A DNA stretch of 6,584 nucleotides. Source: Desulfobacteraceae bacterium (GTDB taxonomy: Bacteria > Desulfobacterota > Desulfobacteria > Desulfobacterales > JAABPS01). The stretch spans positions 1 to 6,584 of the forward strand of contig JAABPS010000159.1 in NCBI GenBank assembly GCA_011391835.1, given 5' to 3'. The notes below the pieces were generated by a model. It did no database searches, was not told where the DNA came from, and worked only from the letters and a program-made list of their open reading frames with translations. Made by a program: the position numbers and the translations under genes. This document shows, piece after piece, positions 1 to 5,996 of this stretch. Each line of letters starts with the position of its first letter. Within the stretch, counting starts at the first letter, position 1.

Positions 1-111
1 GTCAATGTACACATCCTGGGGCAGGCGGGTTTGTATCAGAAGAAGCAAAAACAGGATCAAAAATAACGCCTGAATTGTTCTTCGTAAGTAGATCAGGTGT
101 ATTCGTTTCAT
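1..111 (-). CDS. Partial membrane protein, probably 4Fe-4S binding (NapH/polyferredoxin-like), N-terminal 37 residues
   Basis: An open frame starts at an ATG whose last bases overlap the TGA stop of the DUF362 gene (ATGA) and runs without a stop to the window edge, so only the N-terminus is present. It begins MKRIHLIYLRRTIQALF, continues as one strongly hydrophobic stretch (about residues 13-27, rich in Leu/Phe/Ile), and ends TRLPQDVYID. A short basic head with RRT-Q, one membrane helix and a following 'Q-x-R/E' segment is how membrane ferredoxins of the NapH/CcoG-like group commonly begin. No cysteine motif is reached before the edge, so the Fe-S assignment is inference from the N-terminal pattern and from DUF362 proteins often neighbouring such proteins. 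A weak AAGGT lies 6 bases before the start, so translational coupling to the upstream gene is likely. The existence of the gene is more certain than its family. Confidence 0.6.
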   Translation of the reverse strand, partial: MKRIHLIYLRRTIQALFLILFLLLLIQTRLPQDVYID

Positions 112-1049
112 ACGGTGACCTTTACCTGCTTGAGCTGAGTGAGATCCATTGTTCCCAGGCCCCATTTATTGCCCAGGTGGATGAATCCCAATGTATTGGG
201 ATCCAGATCAAACAGGGTGGATGCTTTTGCATCCGCAGCCACAGGATCATTGCTCAGGATCAGACGATTTTTTACTCTCACGTCACTTCCATTCCCGCCG
301 GAGGGCCCGTTATGTATCATAATCCGGGTAGCGTCAATAAGCGTTAGTGTGGGTTTAAAAAATTGCGCCAGATCCACAATGGTCTGATGAATGTCCTGAT
401 GAAGCGCACTTCGTCTTCCGCCCACTGCGCCGATCCAGTTTTTAATCCCAAGGGTTAACACGCTTAATCCGTGATCTTTGGCTATCGGCAGATTGATCAG
501 TTTGTCCGCTTCAACAATCGGTGTAAATACCGGCCACACATCGAGGCGATGCCCGTGCAGGTTCATCTCTTTCATAAGCGATTCCCGCGGCACAATCAGA
601 TCCGCGCCGGTCTTTTTTGCCACAGCGCCGACACCGGTAACCGCAAAGCATCGCTGGGCGTCATTGATGGTATTGTCAGCGATTCTTACTTTTTTTGCGC
701 CTGCTTCCTGGCAGAGTTCAATAACCGCCTGGATTACTTCTGGATGGGTAGTGGCTGCGAGATGGGGCGCTCTTGCCCAGGAGATATTGGGTTTGATGAC
801 AACTACATCACCCGTTGAAATAAATTTTTGGATGCCGCCTGCTGCGTCAAAGACTTTGCGTGTCAGCGCATGAATGGAAAAATTGGGCGTCTGCCCAATT
901 CCTTCTATCAAAAATGCGTTCTGTTTTTGAGCGCCCATGGCAAGCTGGCCGCTTTTAAAGGGTGAGGGAAGAATGCCGGAAACAGCAATGCCCGCGGATA
1001 GTTTGAGGAGTTTTTTCAGGGAATCCCTTCGCGTTATATAATTATTCAT
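108..1049 (-). CDS. DUF362 domain protein with Tat-like signal peptide
   Basis: This 313-residue protein belongs to the DUF362 family, whose biochemical role is not firmly known; members are often found next to, or fused with, ferredoxin-type proteins. The N-terminus carries TRRDSLK (twin arginines at 7-8) followed by a hydrophobic segment to about residue 27 and a possible cleavage site near AMGA (37-40), so it is predicted to be exported folded by the Tat system. The DUF362 core is seen in VVVIKPNISW (82-91), THPEVIQAVIELCQEAGAKKV (101-121), RIADN (122-126), the LPIAKDHGLSVLTLGIKNWIG stretch (187-207) and the NDPVAADAKA element (267-276). Only two cysteines are present (113 and 134), so it holds no ferredoxin-type cluster motif of its own. 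A strong GGAGG precedes the ATG by 9 bases. It is the fourth gene of the leftward operon, 27 bp after the hydrolase, and overlaps the next membrane-protein gene by 4 bp. Confidence 0.88.
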   Translation of the reverse strand: MNNYITRRDSLKKLLKLSAGIAVSGILPSPFKSGQLAMGAQKQNAFLIEGIGQTPNFSIHALTRKVFDAAGGIQKFISTGDVVVIKPNISWARAPHLAATTHPEVIQAVIELCQEAGAKKVRIADNTINDAQRCFAVTGVGAVAKKTGADLIVPRESLMKEMNLHGHRLDVWPVFTPIVEADKLINLPIAKDHGLSVLTLGIKNWIGAVGGRRSALHQDIHQTIVDLAQFFKPTLTLIDATRIMIHNGPSGGNGSDVRVKNRLILSNDPVAADAKASTLFDLDPNTLGFIHLGNKWGLGTMDLTQLKQVKVTV

Positions 1050-1058
1050 CGTGATATA

Positions 1059-1063
1059 CCTCC
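1059..1063 (-). promoter_or_regulatory. Ribosome binding site of the DUF362 gene
   Basis: The minus strand reads GGAGG here, 9 bases before the ATG at 1049. It sits in the 27-bp gap after the hydrolase stop and fixes the start just ahead of the twin-arginine motif. Confidence 0.75.
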
Positions 1064-1076
1064 ATAGACGTTTCGT

Positions 1077-1976
1077 TTAATTATGTGCATGGCCGGCAAT
1101 CATATCCATCACCCGCATCCACACACCAGGGGCTAAAAAATGACCCATTCCTTTGATGACATGCAATGTCGATCCAGAAATCGCGTCCGCTGTATCCAGT
1201 CCGCATTCTACTGGAACAAGCGGGTCTTTGTCGCCATGGATTATCTGAGCGGGAACAGATACGGATTTGAGCAGCTCCTTTCTGCCCCCTGATCCGATAA
1301 TGGCAGCGTATTGCCGTGCAGTACCTGCAGGATTTAATCCCCTGTTGTACACCTGGTTGGCAAGTTCCCGGGCTCTGTGTTCATCAATGGGGAAAATAGA
1401 GCCTGTCAGAACCTTATTGGTGCGAATACAATATTCAATGAATCCTTTTCTATCTGCCGGAGGCGGATCAAACAACACAGCCATCGCCTCCGGTGTGGGA
1501 GGCGGAAGATTTGGCTCGCCGGTGGTGGACATAATTGAAGTCAGCGTTTTTACTCTTGCCGTATGATGGATGGCCAGAAGCTGACTGATCATGCCTCCCA
1601 TGGAGATGCCGACCACATGGGCAGATTCGATATGCAGCGCTTCTAAGAGTCCTGCTGTGTCATCCGCCATATCATGAAGCCTGTATGGCAGATGGACATC
1701 TTTTCCCCGGTTTTTCATGATGTCTGGAATATTGGGAATGCCCAGGTGATGACAATGGGTAGAAGCGCCCACGTCCCGATTGTCAAAACGGATGACACAA
1801 AATCCGCGGCCAGCTATTTGGGCGCAGAAATTTTCATCAATTTCGATCATTTGTCTCGAAAAGCCATTGACCATCAGCAACGGTGGATCGGACGCATTGC
1901 CAAATGTATCGTACACAAGCTCAATGCCGTTTGTTTTTACTTTATCAGGGCCTGTTCTGCGAATATTCATCTTCAA
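1077..1976 (-). CDS. Alpha/beta hydrolase (RdmC-like esterase/hydrolase group)
   Basis: A 299-residue cytoplasmic alpha/beta-fold hydrolase with no signal peptide. The catalytic triad can be read directly: nucleophile Ser125 in GISMGG, acid Asp251 in HGDKDPLVP, and His279 in GMGHF. The segment before the first loop is LLMVNGFSRQM (33-43), where the usual HG oxyanion motif is NG, and VIRFDNRDVGAS (61-72) follows; both are typical of a widespread group annotated as alpha/beta hydrolases related to the aclacinomycin methylesterase RdmC. A cap region rich in proline (PNLPPPTPEA, 155-164, and FDPPPADRKGF) also matches this group. The natural substrate is unknown; ester or thioester hydrolysis is inference. 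Translation probably begins at TTG (1976), because an AGGTG lies 8 bases upstream and an in-frame TAA directly precedes it; the ATG at 1970 is the alternative and would shorten the protein by two residues. It is the third gene of the leftward operon, 55 bp after the solute-binding protein. Confidence 0.9.
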   Translation of the reverse strand: MKMNIRRTGPDKVKTNGIELVYDTFGNASDPPLLMVNGFSRQMIEIDENFCAQIAGRGFCVIRFDNRDVGASTHCHHLGIPNIPDIMKNRGKDVHLPYRLHDMADDTAGLLEALHIESAHVVGISMGGMISQLLAIHHTARVKTLTSIMSTTGEPNLPPPTPEAMAVLFDPPPADRKGFIEYCIRTNKVLTGSIFPIDEHRARELANQVYNRGLNPAGTARQYAAIIGSGGRKELLKSVSVPAQIIHGDKDPLVPVECGLDTADAISGSTLHVIKGMGHFLAPGVWMRVMDMIAGHAHN

Positions 1977-1984
1977 TTACCATT

Positions 1985-1989
1985 CACCT
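1985..1989 (-). promoter_or_regulatory. Ribosome binding site supporting a TTG start for the hydrolase
   Basis: The minus strand reads AGGTG here. It is 8 bases from TTG (1976), 14 bases from the in-frame ATG (1970), and 1 base from an out-of-frame ATG (1983). The spacing therefore favours the TTG. Confidence 0.5.
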
Positions 1990-2031
1990 GTTTGAGGGTA
2001 TAAAGATATAATTCTTTTTCCGGATTCAGCA

Positions 2032-3588
2032 TCAACTGGCTGTTTTACCGGGTTTGACAATCTTTATATCATAAAGACCGGCTGGCCCGGCTGCTCTGGG
2101 TACCCATGTGTAGTCGATATGGTCTCGCATTGCGTATATCATGTAGATGCCGAACAGTTTGACAGATGCGGGATCCTGGCTGATAAGACTTTGAATCTTT
2201 TTCAAGATAGCCAGACGTTTTTCTTCATCTGGTTCACGCGCCTGAGCGTTACACAGGGCATCCAATTGATCCTGGTTTTGCCTGTTTGGAAACGGCGAAT
2301 AAGGGCCGTCACTGACAATGGTCAGCATTAACCTGTAATAGGGATCAACTCCCGGGGCAAAGGAATACAGGCTCAGATGGCCGAGTCTTTTATCCCTGGT
2401 TCTGGAATAAGTCGCCCTGACCACAGGCTCAAGTCTCTGGAGTTCAATGGTAATGCCGATGTCTTTCATGTATCGCTGAAATATTTGCGCCACCACCTCT
2501 GCCATGGGGACTATCTGGTCATAAGACATGATCAGGGGTGTGCCCGGCTCATAGCTGGATGCTTTCACAAGCTCACGGGCTTTTACCGGATTGAATTCAA
2601 TCTTAAAGCTGGGATCATAGCCCATTTCGATTTTGCTCGCATCCTGGTAGAGCGGATATCCTTCACCCATTAAGACCTGTTGAACGATTTCATCCCGGTT
2701 TACGCCCATCTGCATAGCCATTCTCAGCTTTTTATCTTCCATAATAGGAAACTGAACTATATTCCCGGTAACACCAATGAGGCTTGGATACTGATCGGTT
2801 TTCTTTATTTTAATACGTGGATTTTTTTGTATTCTCTGTAACTGGTGGGGAAGAATATTGTAAACAAGATCGAGTTCGCCTGTTTCCAGCATGGCCAGTC
2901 TCGTCATTTCATCCGGAACCGCGACCAGCTCCAGAGTCTTATAACCAATCTTGCTGTCAGAATGATTTTCAATGGCTTCTAAGACATATTTTTCGCCTTT
3001 CTGGGTTTTGGCCAATCGAAACGGTCCGCTGCCCACAGGAGCTTCCCCAAATTTTTCTTTTCCTACTTTCTCAAAATAATTTTTCGAACAAACACCATGC
3101 AGCAGTAACTGACGCCAGGGGCCATAGGGTTCGTAAAAATGAACAATATATGTGTAATCATCTATCACTTCATAATCCTCTATTTCCTGTGCAAAGGAAG
3201 CAAAGATGTTGGCGTTACTGGGATCTAATATCTGGTCGTGGGTGAATTTAGCATCATGAGCTGTTACAGGATCACCGGTGGTGAATTTAGGCCCTTTACG
3301 AAGTTTGATCCTGATGTCTTTTTTGTTGGGCATGATGGTAACAGACTCCGCAAGACTATTGACATATTGACCTGTTTTTAGGTGAAGCCTCAGTACGGAT
3401 TGGTGAAGCAGCGGGCCAAAAAGTATGGACCCCCCGCCAGAAGGTTCCAGAATGTTTGCTGATGACGGGTAAGCCGGGATAGCGACCCGAACCGTATCTG
3501 TTGAATCGGCGGATGCGGTGGATGACAACAAAAATAAAAAGAAAATGACTGTGCTTACTATGCGTTTTTTTGTGCTTTTTGTATCCAT
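2032..3588 (-). CDS. ABC transporter substrate-binding protein, family 5 (OppA/DppA-like), secreted
   Basis: A 518-residue periplasmic binding protein of the SBP_bac_5 type, the family that delivers peptides, nickel, sugars or other small ligands to ABC importers; the ligand cannot be told from sequence. The N-terminus MDTKSTKKRI followed by a hydrophobic core (11-21) and TASA before Asp28 is a classical Sec signal peptide. There is no lipobox cysteine, so the mature protein is predicted to be soluble in the periplasm. Family marks are IRIKLRKGPKFTTGDPVTAHD (92-112), PVGSGPFRL (184-192), ELVAVPDEMTRLAMLETGELD (220-240) and LRMAMQMGVNRDEI (288-301). The frame extends upstream to an ATG at 3639, but I chose 3588: it is preceded by AAGGA at 10 bases, starts directly at the signal peptide, and leaves the upstream 17 codons as spacer. 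It is the second gene of the leftward operon, 59 bp after the carboxyltransferase. No permease or ATPase gene is in the window. Confidence 0.9.
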   Translation of the reverse strand: MDTKSTKKRIVSTVIFFLFLLSSTASADSTDTVRVAIPAYPSSANILEPSGGGSILFGPLLHQSVLRLHLKTGQYVNSLAESVTIMPNKKDIRIKLRKGPKFTTGDPVTAHDAKFTHDQILDPSNANIFASFAQEIEDYEVIDDYTYIVHFYEPYGPWRQLLLHGVCSKNYFEKVGKEKFGEAPVGSGPFRLAKTQKGEKYVLEAIENHSDSKIGYKTLELVAVPDEMTRLAMLETGELDLVYNILPHQLQRIQKNPRIKIKKTDQYPSLIGVTGNIVQFPIMEDKKLRMAMQMGVNRDEIVQQVLMGEGYPLYQDASKIEMGYDPSFKIEFNPVKARELVKASSYEPGTPLIMSYDQIVPMAEVVAQIFQRYMKDIGITIELQRLEPVVRATYSRTRDKRLGHLSLYSFAPGVDPYYRLMLTIVSDGPYSPFPNRQNQDQLDALCNAQAREPDEEKRLAILKKIQSLISQDPASVKLFGIYMIYAMRDHIDYTWVPRAAGPAGLYDIKIVKPGKTAS

Positions 3589-3628
3589 GTGTTCTTCTTC
3601 CTTTTTAGTCCATTTAATTATTGCAGCC

Positions 3629-3647
3629 CAAATTAACATTTAATTTG
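3629..3647 (-). repeat. AT-rich 8-bp inverted repeat just after the carboxyltransferase stop
   Basis: The arms CAAATTAA (3629-3636) and TTAATTTG (3640-3647) flank CAT and abut the TAA stop of the carboxyltransferase gene. The stem has only one G-C pair and no T-run follows on the minus strand, so it is not a convincing intrinsic terminator. It may be a weak mRNA structure between the first and second genes, or chance in AT-rich sequence. Confidence 0.45.
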
Positions 3648-5231
3648 TTACGGCCGCATGCCCCGTTTTTTCGGCCCCAGGTCGCTGGGCAGCAGCCGGT
3701 AAGCGTTTGTGATCCATTCAACCAGAAGCGGCCGGGTATTCCGCGGATCGATGATCTCTTCAATCCCAAAGACTTCAGCCGAACGGAAAGGTGAAGTGAC
3801 TTTGGAAAGTCTTTTTTCAATTTCTGCCCGGAGGGCATCCGGGTCGTCGGACGCTTCAATCTGTCTTTTGTATGCGGCCTGAACCCCTCCCTCAATAGGG
3901 AGCGATCCCCATTCACCAGAAGGCCAGGCGTACCGGAGGTTGAGTTTTGAATGATTGCCGTGGCTGGCGCCTGCAACCCCAAAAACACGCCGCAATATAA
4001 TCGAACACCAGGGTACTGTAGCCTGGTAAATGGCAAACATCATCCGGGCGCCATGGCGGATAGTGCCCTGTTTTTCACTGTCTACACCAATGAAAAACCC
4101 GGGATTGTCCACAAAATTAACCACCGGGATATGAAATGTATCGCACATGTCCACAAACCGGACCATCTTCATAGAAGCGCCTGCATCAATAGCGCCGGCA
4201 AGAAATGCAGTGTCATTGGCCATAATGCCCACCGGTTTACCGGACAGCCGCGCCAGACCGGTGAGCACAGATCGCCCCTGTTTTTGACCGATTTCAAAGA
4301 AACTCTCTTTGTCTAACACCAGTTCCAGTATACGTCTTACAGAATAGGAGCGTCTTTTGTTTTTGGGTATGATAGAAAGAAGTTCTTCTTCTCTTCGATC
4401 CGGCGGATCATGTGTTTCAATGACAGGAGGCATTTCATAAACAGAGTTGGGCAGGTAGGATAGAAATTTTTTGATATGCTCAAATGCCTCTTCTTCAGAT
4501 TCTACTTCATTGTCAATAACGCCCGATCCCCGGGTGTGGATTTCGTAACCGCCGAGCTCTTCCTTGGTAACCTTTTTCCCTGTAGCAGGTTCAACCACCG
4601 GCGGGCCTGCAACAAATAGTTGACCTATTTTTTTCGGCATCACTGAAAAATGGCTGAATACCGTGCGGGCGGCGCCCAATCCTGCAACCGGCCCAAGCGC
4701 CGCGCACGCCACAGGAACTGTAGATAAAAGTTCCACCATAATGTCAAGCGCAGGATTGGCCGGCACATAGGTGTAGGACATGGTTTCAAGGAATTTAACG
4801 CTTCCGCCACCGCCGGTTCCTTCAATGAGGCGGATCATGGGCAGGCGCATATCCAGAGCCATGCGTTCCGCATAGGCCGCCTTGCGGCCAATGGCTGCAT
4901 CTGCCGCGCCGCCTCGAATGGTAAAATCATCACATCCCAGAATAACCTTTCGCTGATCAATGGTGCCCGAACCAATGACGCAATTAGACGGCTGGAGCTT
5001 TACCAGACGATCTCCGTCATAGTTCGGAACGCCGGTGATGGCCCCCACTTCGTGAAAACTGTTTTTGTCTATGAGCTTGTCTATCCTTTCACGGACGGTC
5101 AGCCTGCCTGCGGCGTGTTGCCGCTCAACATTTTCCGGCCCGCCCATTTCAGCAGCCAGCTTTTCACGAAGCCTGAGTTCTTCGATTTCCGGCTTCCATG
5201 AATTCTCAGATTTATCTTTCGATTTTCTCAT
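3648..5231 (-). CDS. Acyl-CoA carboxylase carboxyltransferase (beta) subunit
   Basis: A 527-residue protein of the carboxyltransferase family, which moves CO2 between carboxybiotin and an acyl-CoA (propionyl-, acetyl-, methylcrotonyl- or other CoA carboxylases, and methylmalonyl-CoA or glutaconyl-CoA decarboxylases). It spans both crotonase-like halves and has usual length. In order: ERQHAAGRLTVRERI (36-50), the N-terminal CoA-binding half with IRLIEGTGGGGSVK (133-146), GPVAGLGAART (180-190), PVVEPATGKKVTKEELGG (211-228) and HTRGSGVID (232-240), then the C-terminal half with GIMANDTAFLAGAIDA (335-350), VNFVDNPGFFIG (371-382), GVAGASHGN (418-426) and AWPSGEWGSLPIEGGVQAAY (435-454). The last element differs from the AWPTAEIAVMG type of propionyl-CoA carboxylases, so the substrate is uncertain. 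No biotin carboxylase or biotin carrier is encoded here. AGGA lies 7 bases before the ATG. It is the first gene of the leftward operon, and its ribosome binding site sits inside a small hairpin. Confidence 0.92.
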   Translation of the reverse strand: MRKSKDKSENSWKPEIEELRLREKLAAEMGGPENVERQHAAGRLTVRERIDKLIDKNSFHEVGAITGVPNYDGDRLVKLQPSNCVIGSGTIDQRKVILGCDDFTIRGGAADAAIGRKAAYAERMALDMRLPMIRLIEGTGGGGSVKFLETMSYTYVPANPALDIMVELLSTVPVACAALGPVAGLGAARTVFSHFSVMPKKIGQLFVAGPPVVEPATGKKVTKEELGGYEIHTRGSGVIDNEVESEEEAFEHIKKFLSYLPNSVYEMPPVIETHDPPDRREEELLSIIPKNKRRSYSVRRILELVLDKESFFEIGQKQGRSVLTGLARLSGKPVGIMANDTAFLAGAIDAGASMKMVRFVDMCDTFHIPVVNFVDNPGFFIGVDSEKQGTIRHGARMMFAIYQATVPWCSIILRRVFGVAGASHGNHSKLNLRYAWPSGEWGSLPIEGGVQAAYKRQIEASDDPDALRAEIEKRLSKVTSPFRSAEVFGIEEIIDPRNTRPLLVEWITNAYRLLPSDLGPKKRGMRP

Positions 5232-5238
5232 TTTAACA

Positions 5239-5255
5239 TCCTAATTTCATTAGGA
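5239..5255 (-). promoter_or_regulatory. Hairpin overlapping the carboxyltransferase ribosome binding site
   Basis: On the minus strand TCCTAAT, a GAA loop and ATTAGGA form a perfect 7-bp stem. The AGGA of its 3' arm (plus positions 5239-5242) is the Shine-Dalgarno sequence, 7 bases before the ATG at 5231. Folding would mask the ribosome binding site; the stem has only two G-C pairs, so it would be weak. The structure is seen in the sequence; a regulatory role is inference. Confidence 0.5.
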
Positions 5256-5350
5256 ATATAAAGATGGATGGAGCGGTTAATTTTCTAAGCATATGTAATC
5301 ATACATTTGTCATAGAATAATTAATATTTCAATAGCCTGTGACTTTTTCT

Positions 5351-5381
5351 GAAAAAATATGCTCTATATTTTATAGAGCAT
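5351..5381 (-). promoter_or_regulatory. 10-bp perfect inverted repeat plus T-run: operator or attenuator candidate
   Basis: The arms ATGCTCTATA (5359-5368) and TATAGAGCAT (5372-5381) are perfect and separated by three bases. Read on the minus strand, the hairpin is followed at once by ATTTTTTC, the layout of an intrinsic terminator, which here would lie in the leader of the carboxyltransferase operon. The stem has only three G-C pairs, so termination would be weak. An alternative is a symmetric operator for a dimeric repressor placed between the divergent genes. I rate the operator and attenuator readings as about equally likely. Confidence 0.5.
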
Positions 5382-5453
5382 CTATTTACCCTTATGTTTC
5401 ATTATGATAAGGCAAATGATAATTCTTTAATATTTTAGGAATACGATTTCTCT

Positions 5454-5963
5454 ATGGAAATCAGGCGTGCGACAATTGATGATATACCCGTGCTGATTGA
5501 TCTGATCAGACAATCGTTTCGGGATGTGGCTAAGCGGTTTGGGCTTACCAGAAAAAACTGTCCAACCCATCCTTCTTTTTACACGGCTGACCGGATGAGA
5601 TCAGATTTTGAGAAAAATATTCAATACTTTTTGCTTCAAAATGAAAACTTACCCGCCGGATGCGTGGCACTTGAGAGGGCAGCGCCGGACACCTGCTATC
5701 TTGAACGTCTGGGTATTCTGCCGGAAAAAAGACGAAAAGGATTCGGGACTGCTCTGGTTCAGCATGTTTTTTCAGAGGCAAGCTCTTTGGGCGCCAAAAG
5801 GATCAGCATTGGCATTATCGCTAACGATAACGAGTTGAAATCGTGGTACGTAAATATCGGCTTTTCAGAGAAAGAGACTAAGGAATTTACACATTTGCCG
5901 TTTCTGGTTACATTTATGATATATGATTTAATAACGATATCAGTATCGTTAATAAGAGCTTAG
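5454..5963 (+). CDS. GNAT family N-acetyltransferase
   Basis: A 169-residue protein with the fold of Gcn5-related N-acetyltransferases, which pass the acetyl group of acetyl-CoA to an amine. The start MEIRRATIDDIPVLIDLIRQ is the usual strand-helix opening. Motif A is YLERLGILPEKRRKGFGTALV (82-102), with the acetyl-CoA pyrophosphate loop R93-x-x-G96-x-G98. Motif B-like sequence WYVNIGFSEKET (131-142) follows. The substrate is unknown. The C-terminus runs past the expected end of the domain (around FMIYDL) by about ten residues encoded by an inverted repeat. AGGA lies 13 bases before the ATG, longer than ideal, so initiation may be weak; no better in-frame start is present. It is followed after 33 bp by the dapF homologue on the same strand and is likely co-transcribed with it, but nothing in the sequence ties it to the lysine pathway. 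Confidence 0.88.
   Translation: MEIRRATIDDIPVLIDLIRQSFRDVAKRFGLTRKNCPTHPSFYTADRMRSDFEKNIQYFLLQNENLPAGCVALERAAPDTCYLERLGILPEKRRKGFGTALVQHVFSEASSLGAKRISIGIIANDNELKSWYVNIGFSEKETKEFTHLPFLVTFMIYDLITISVSLIRA
5932..5951 (+). repeat. 8-bp inverted repeat inside the 3' end of the GNAT gene
   Basis: TAACGATA (5932-5939) and TATCGTTA (5944-5951) flank TCAG, ten bases before the stop codon. The same octamer TAACGATA occurs at 5822-5829, where it forms part of a smaller dyad TTATCG-CTAA-CGATAA (5815-5830). No T-run follows, so it is not a standard terminator. Confidence 0.45.
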
Positions 5964-5984
5964 AGAAGCAACCGCTATTCTAAA

Positions 5985-5991
5985 AGGGGAG
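5985..5991 (+). promoter_or_regulatory. Ribosome binding site of the dapF homologue
   Basis: AGGGGAG stands 5 bases before the ATG at 5997, a strong site that fixes this start in the 33-bp gap after the GNAT gene. Confidence 0.75.
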
Positions 5992-5996
5992 AAACA

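Larger units (their letters stand above)
5232..5453. promoter_or_regulatory. Divergent AT-rich intergenic region between the two operons
   Basis: These 222 bases separate the leftward carboxyltransferase operon from the rightward GNAT-dapF unit and should hold both promoters. No open frame of note is present. Visible elements are the ribosome-binding-site hairpin (5239-5255), a short dyad ATGTA-N4-TACAT (5293-5306), a minus-strand TATGAT that could be a -10 box (5298-5303) but has no good -35 partner, a T5C/GA5 tract (5344-5356), the 10-bp inverted repeat (5359-5381), and a direct repeat ATGATAA (5404-5410 and 5416-5422). I could not assign a sigma70 promoter with confidence in either direction. 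Confidence 0.6.

Noticed and set aside
75..873. Several plus-strand frames opposite the DUF362 gene
   Set aside because: They are antisense to a protein with clear family motifs and show no domain of their own.
2817..3245. 142-codon plus-strand frame opposite the solute-binding protein
   Set aside because: It is antisense to a well-supported gene, has no family resemblance and no convincing ribosome binding site.
3589..3639. Upstream ATG that would add 17 residues to the solute-binding protein
   Set aside because: The extension precedes a normal Sec signal peptide with its own AAGGA site, and the added residues (MLIWAAIIKW...) would disturb it.
3629..3647. AT-rich inverted repeat as a terminator between carboxyltransferase and solute-binding protein
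   Set aside because: The stem has a single G-C pair and no T-run follows on the transcribed strand.
3614..4036. 140-codon minus-strand frame overlapping the carboxyltransferase 3' end
   Set aside because: It lies in another frame of a clear, full-length carboxyltransferase, has low-complexity Arg/Gly/Pro-rich sequence and no recognisable domain.
5307..5335. TTGTCA (5307-5312) as a plus-strand -35 box
   Set aside because: No acceptable -10 hexamer stands 16-18 bases downstream.
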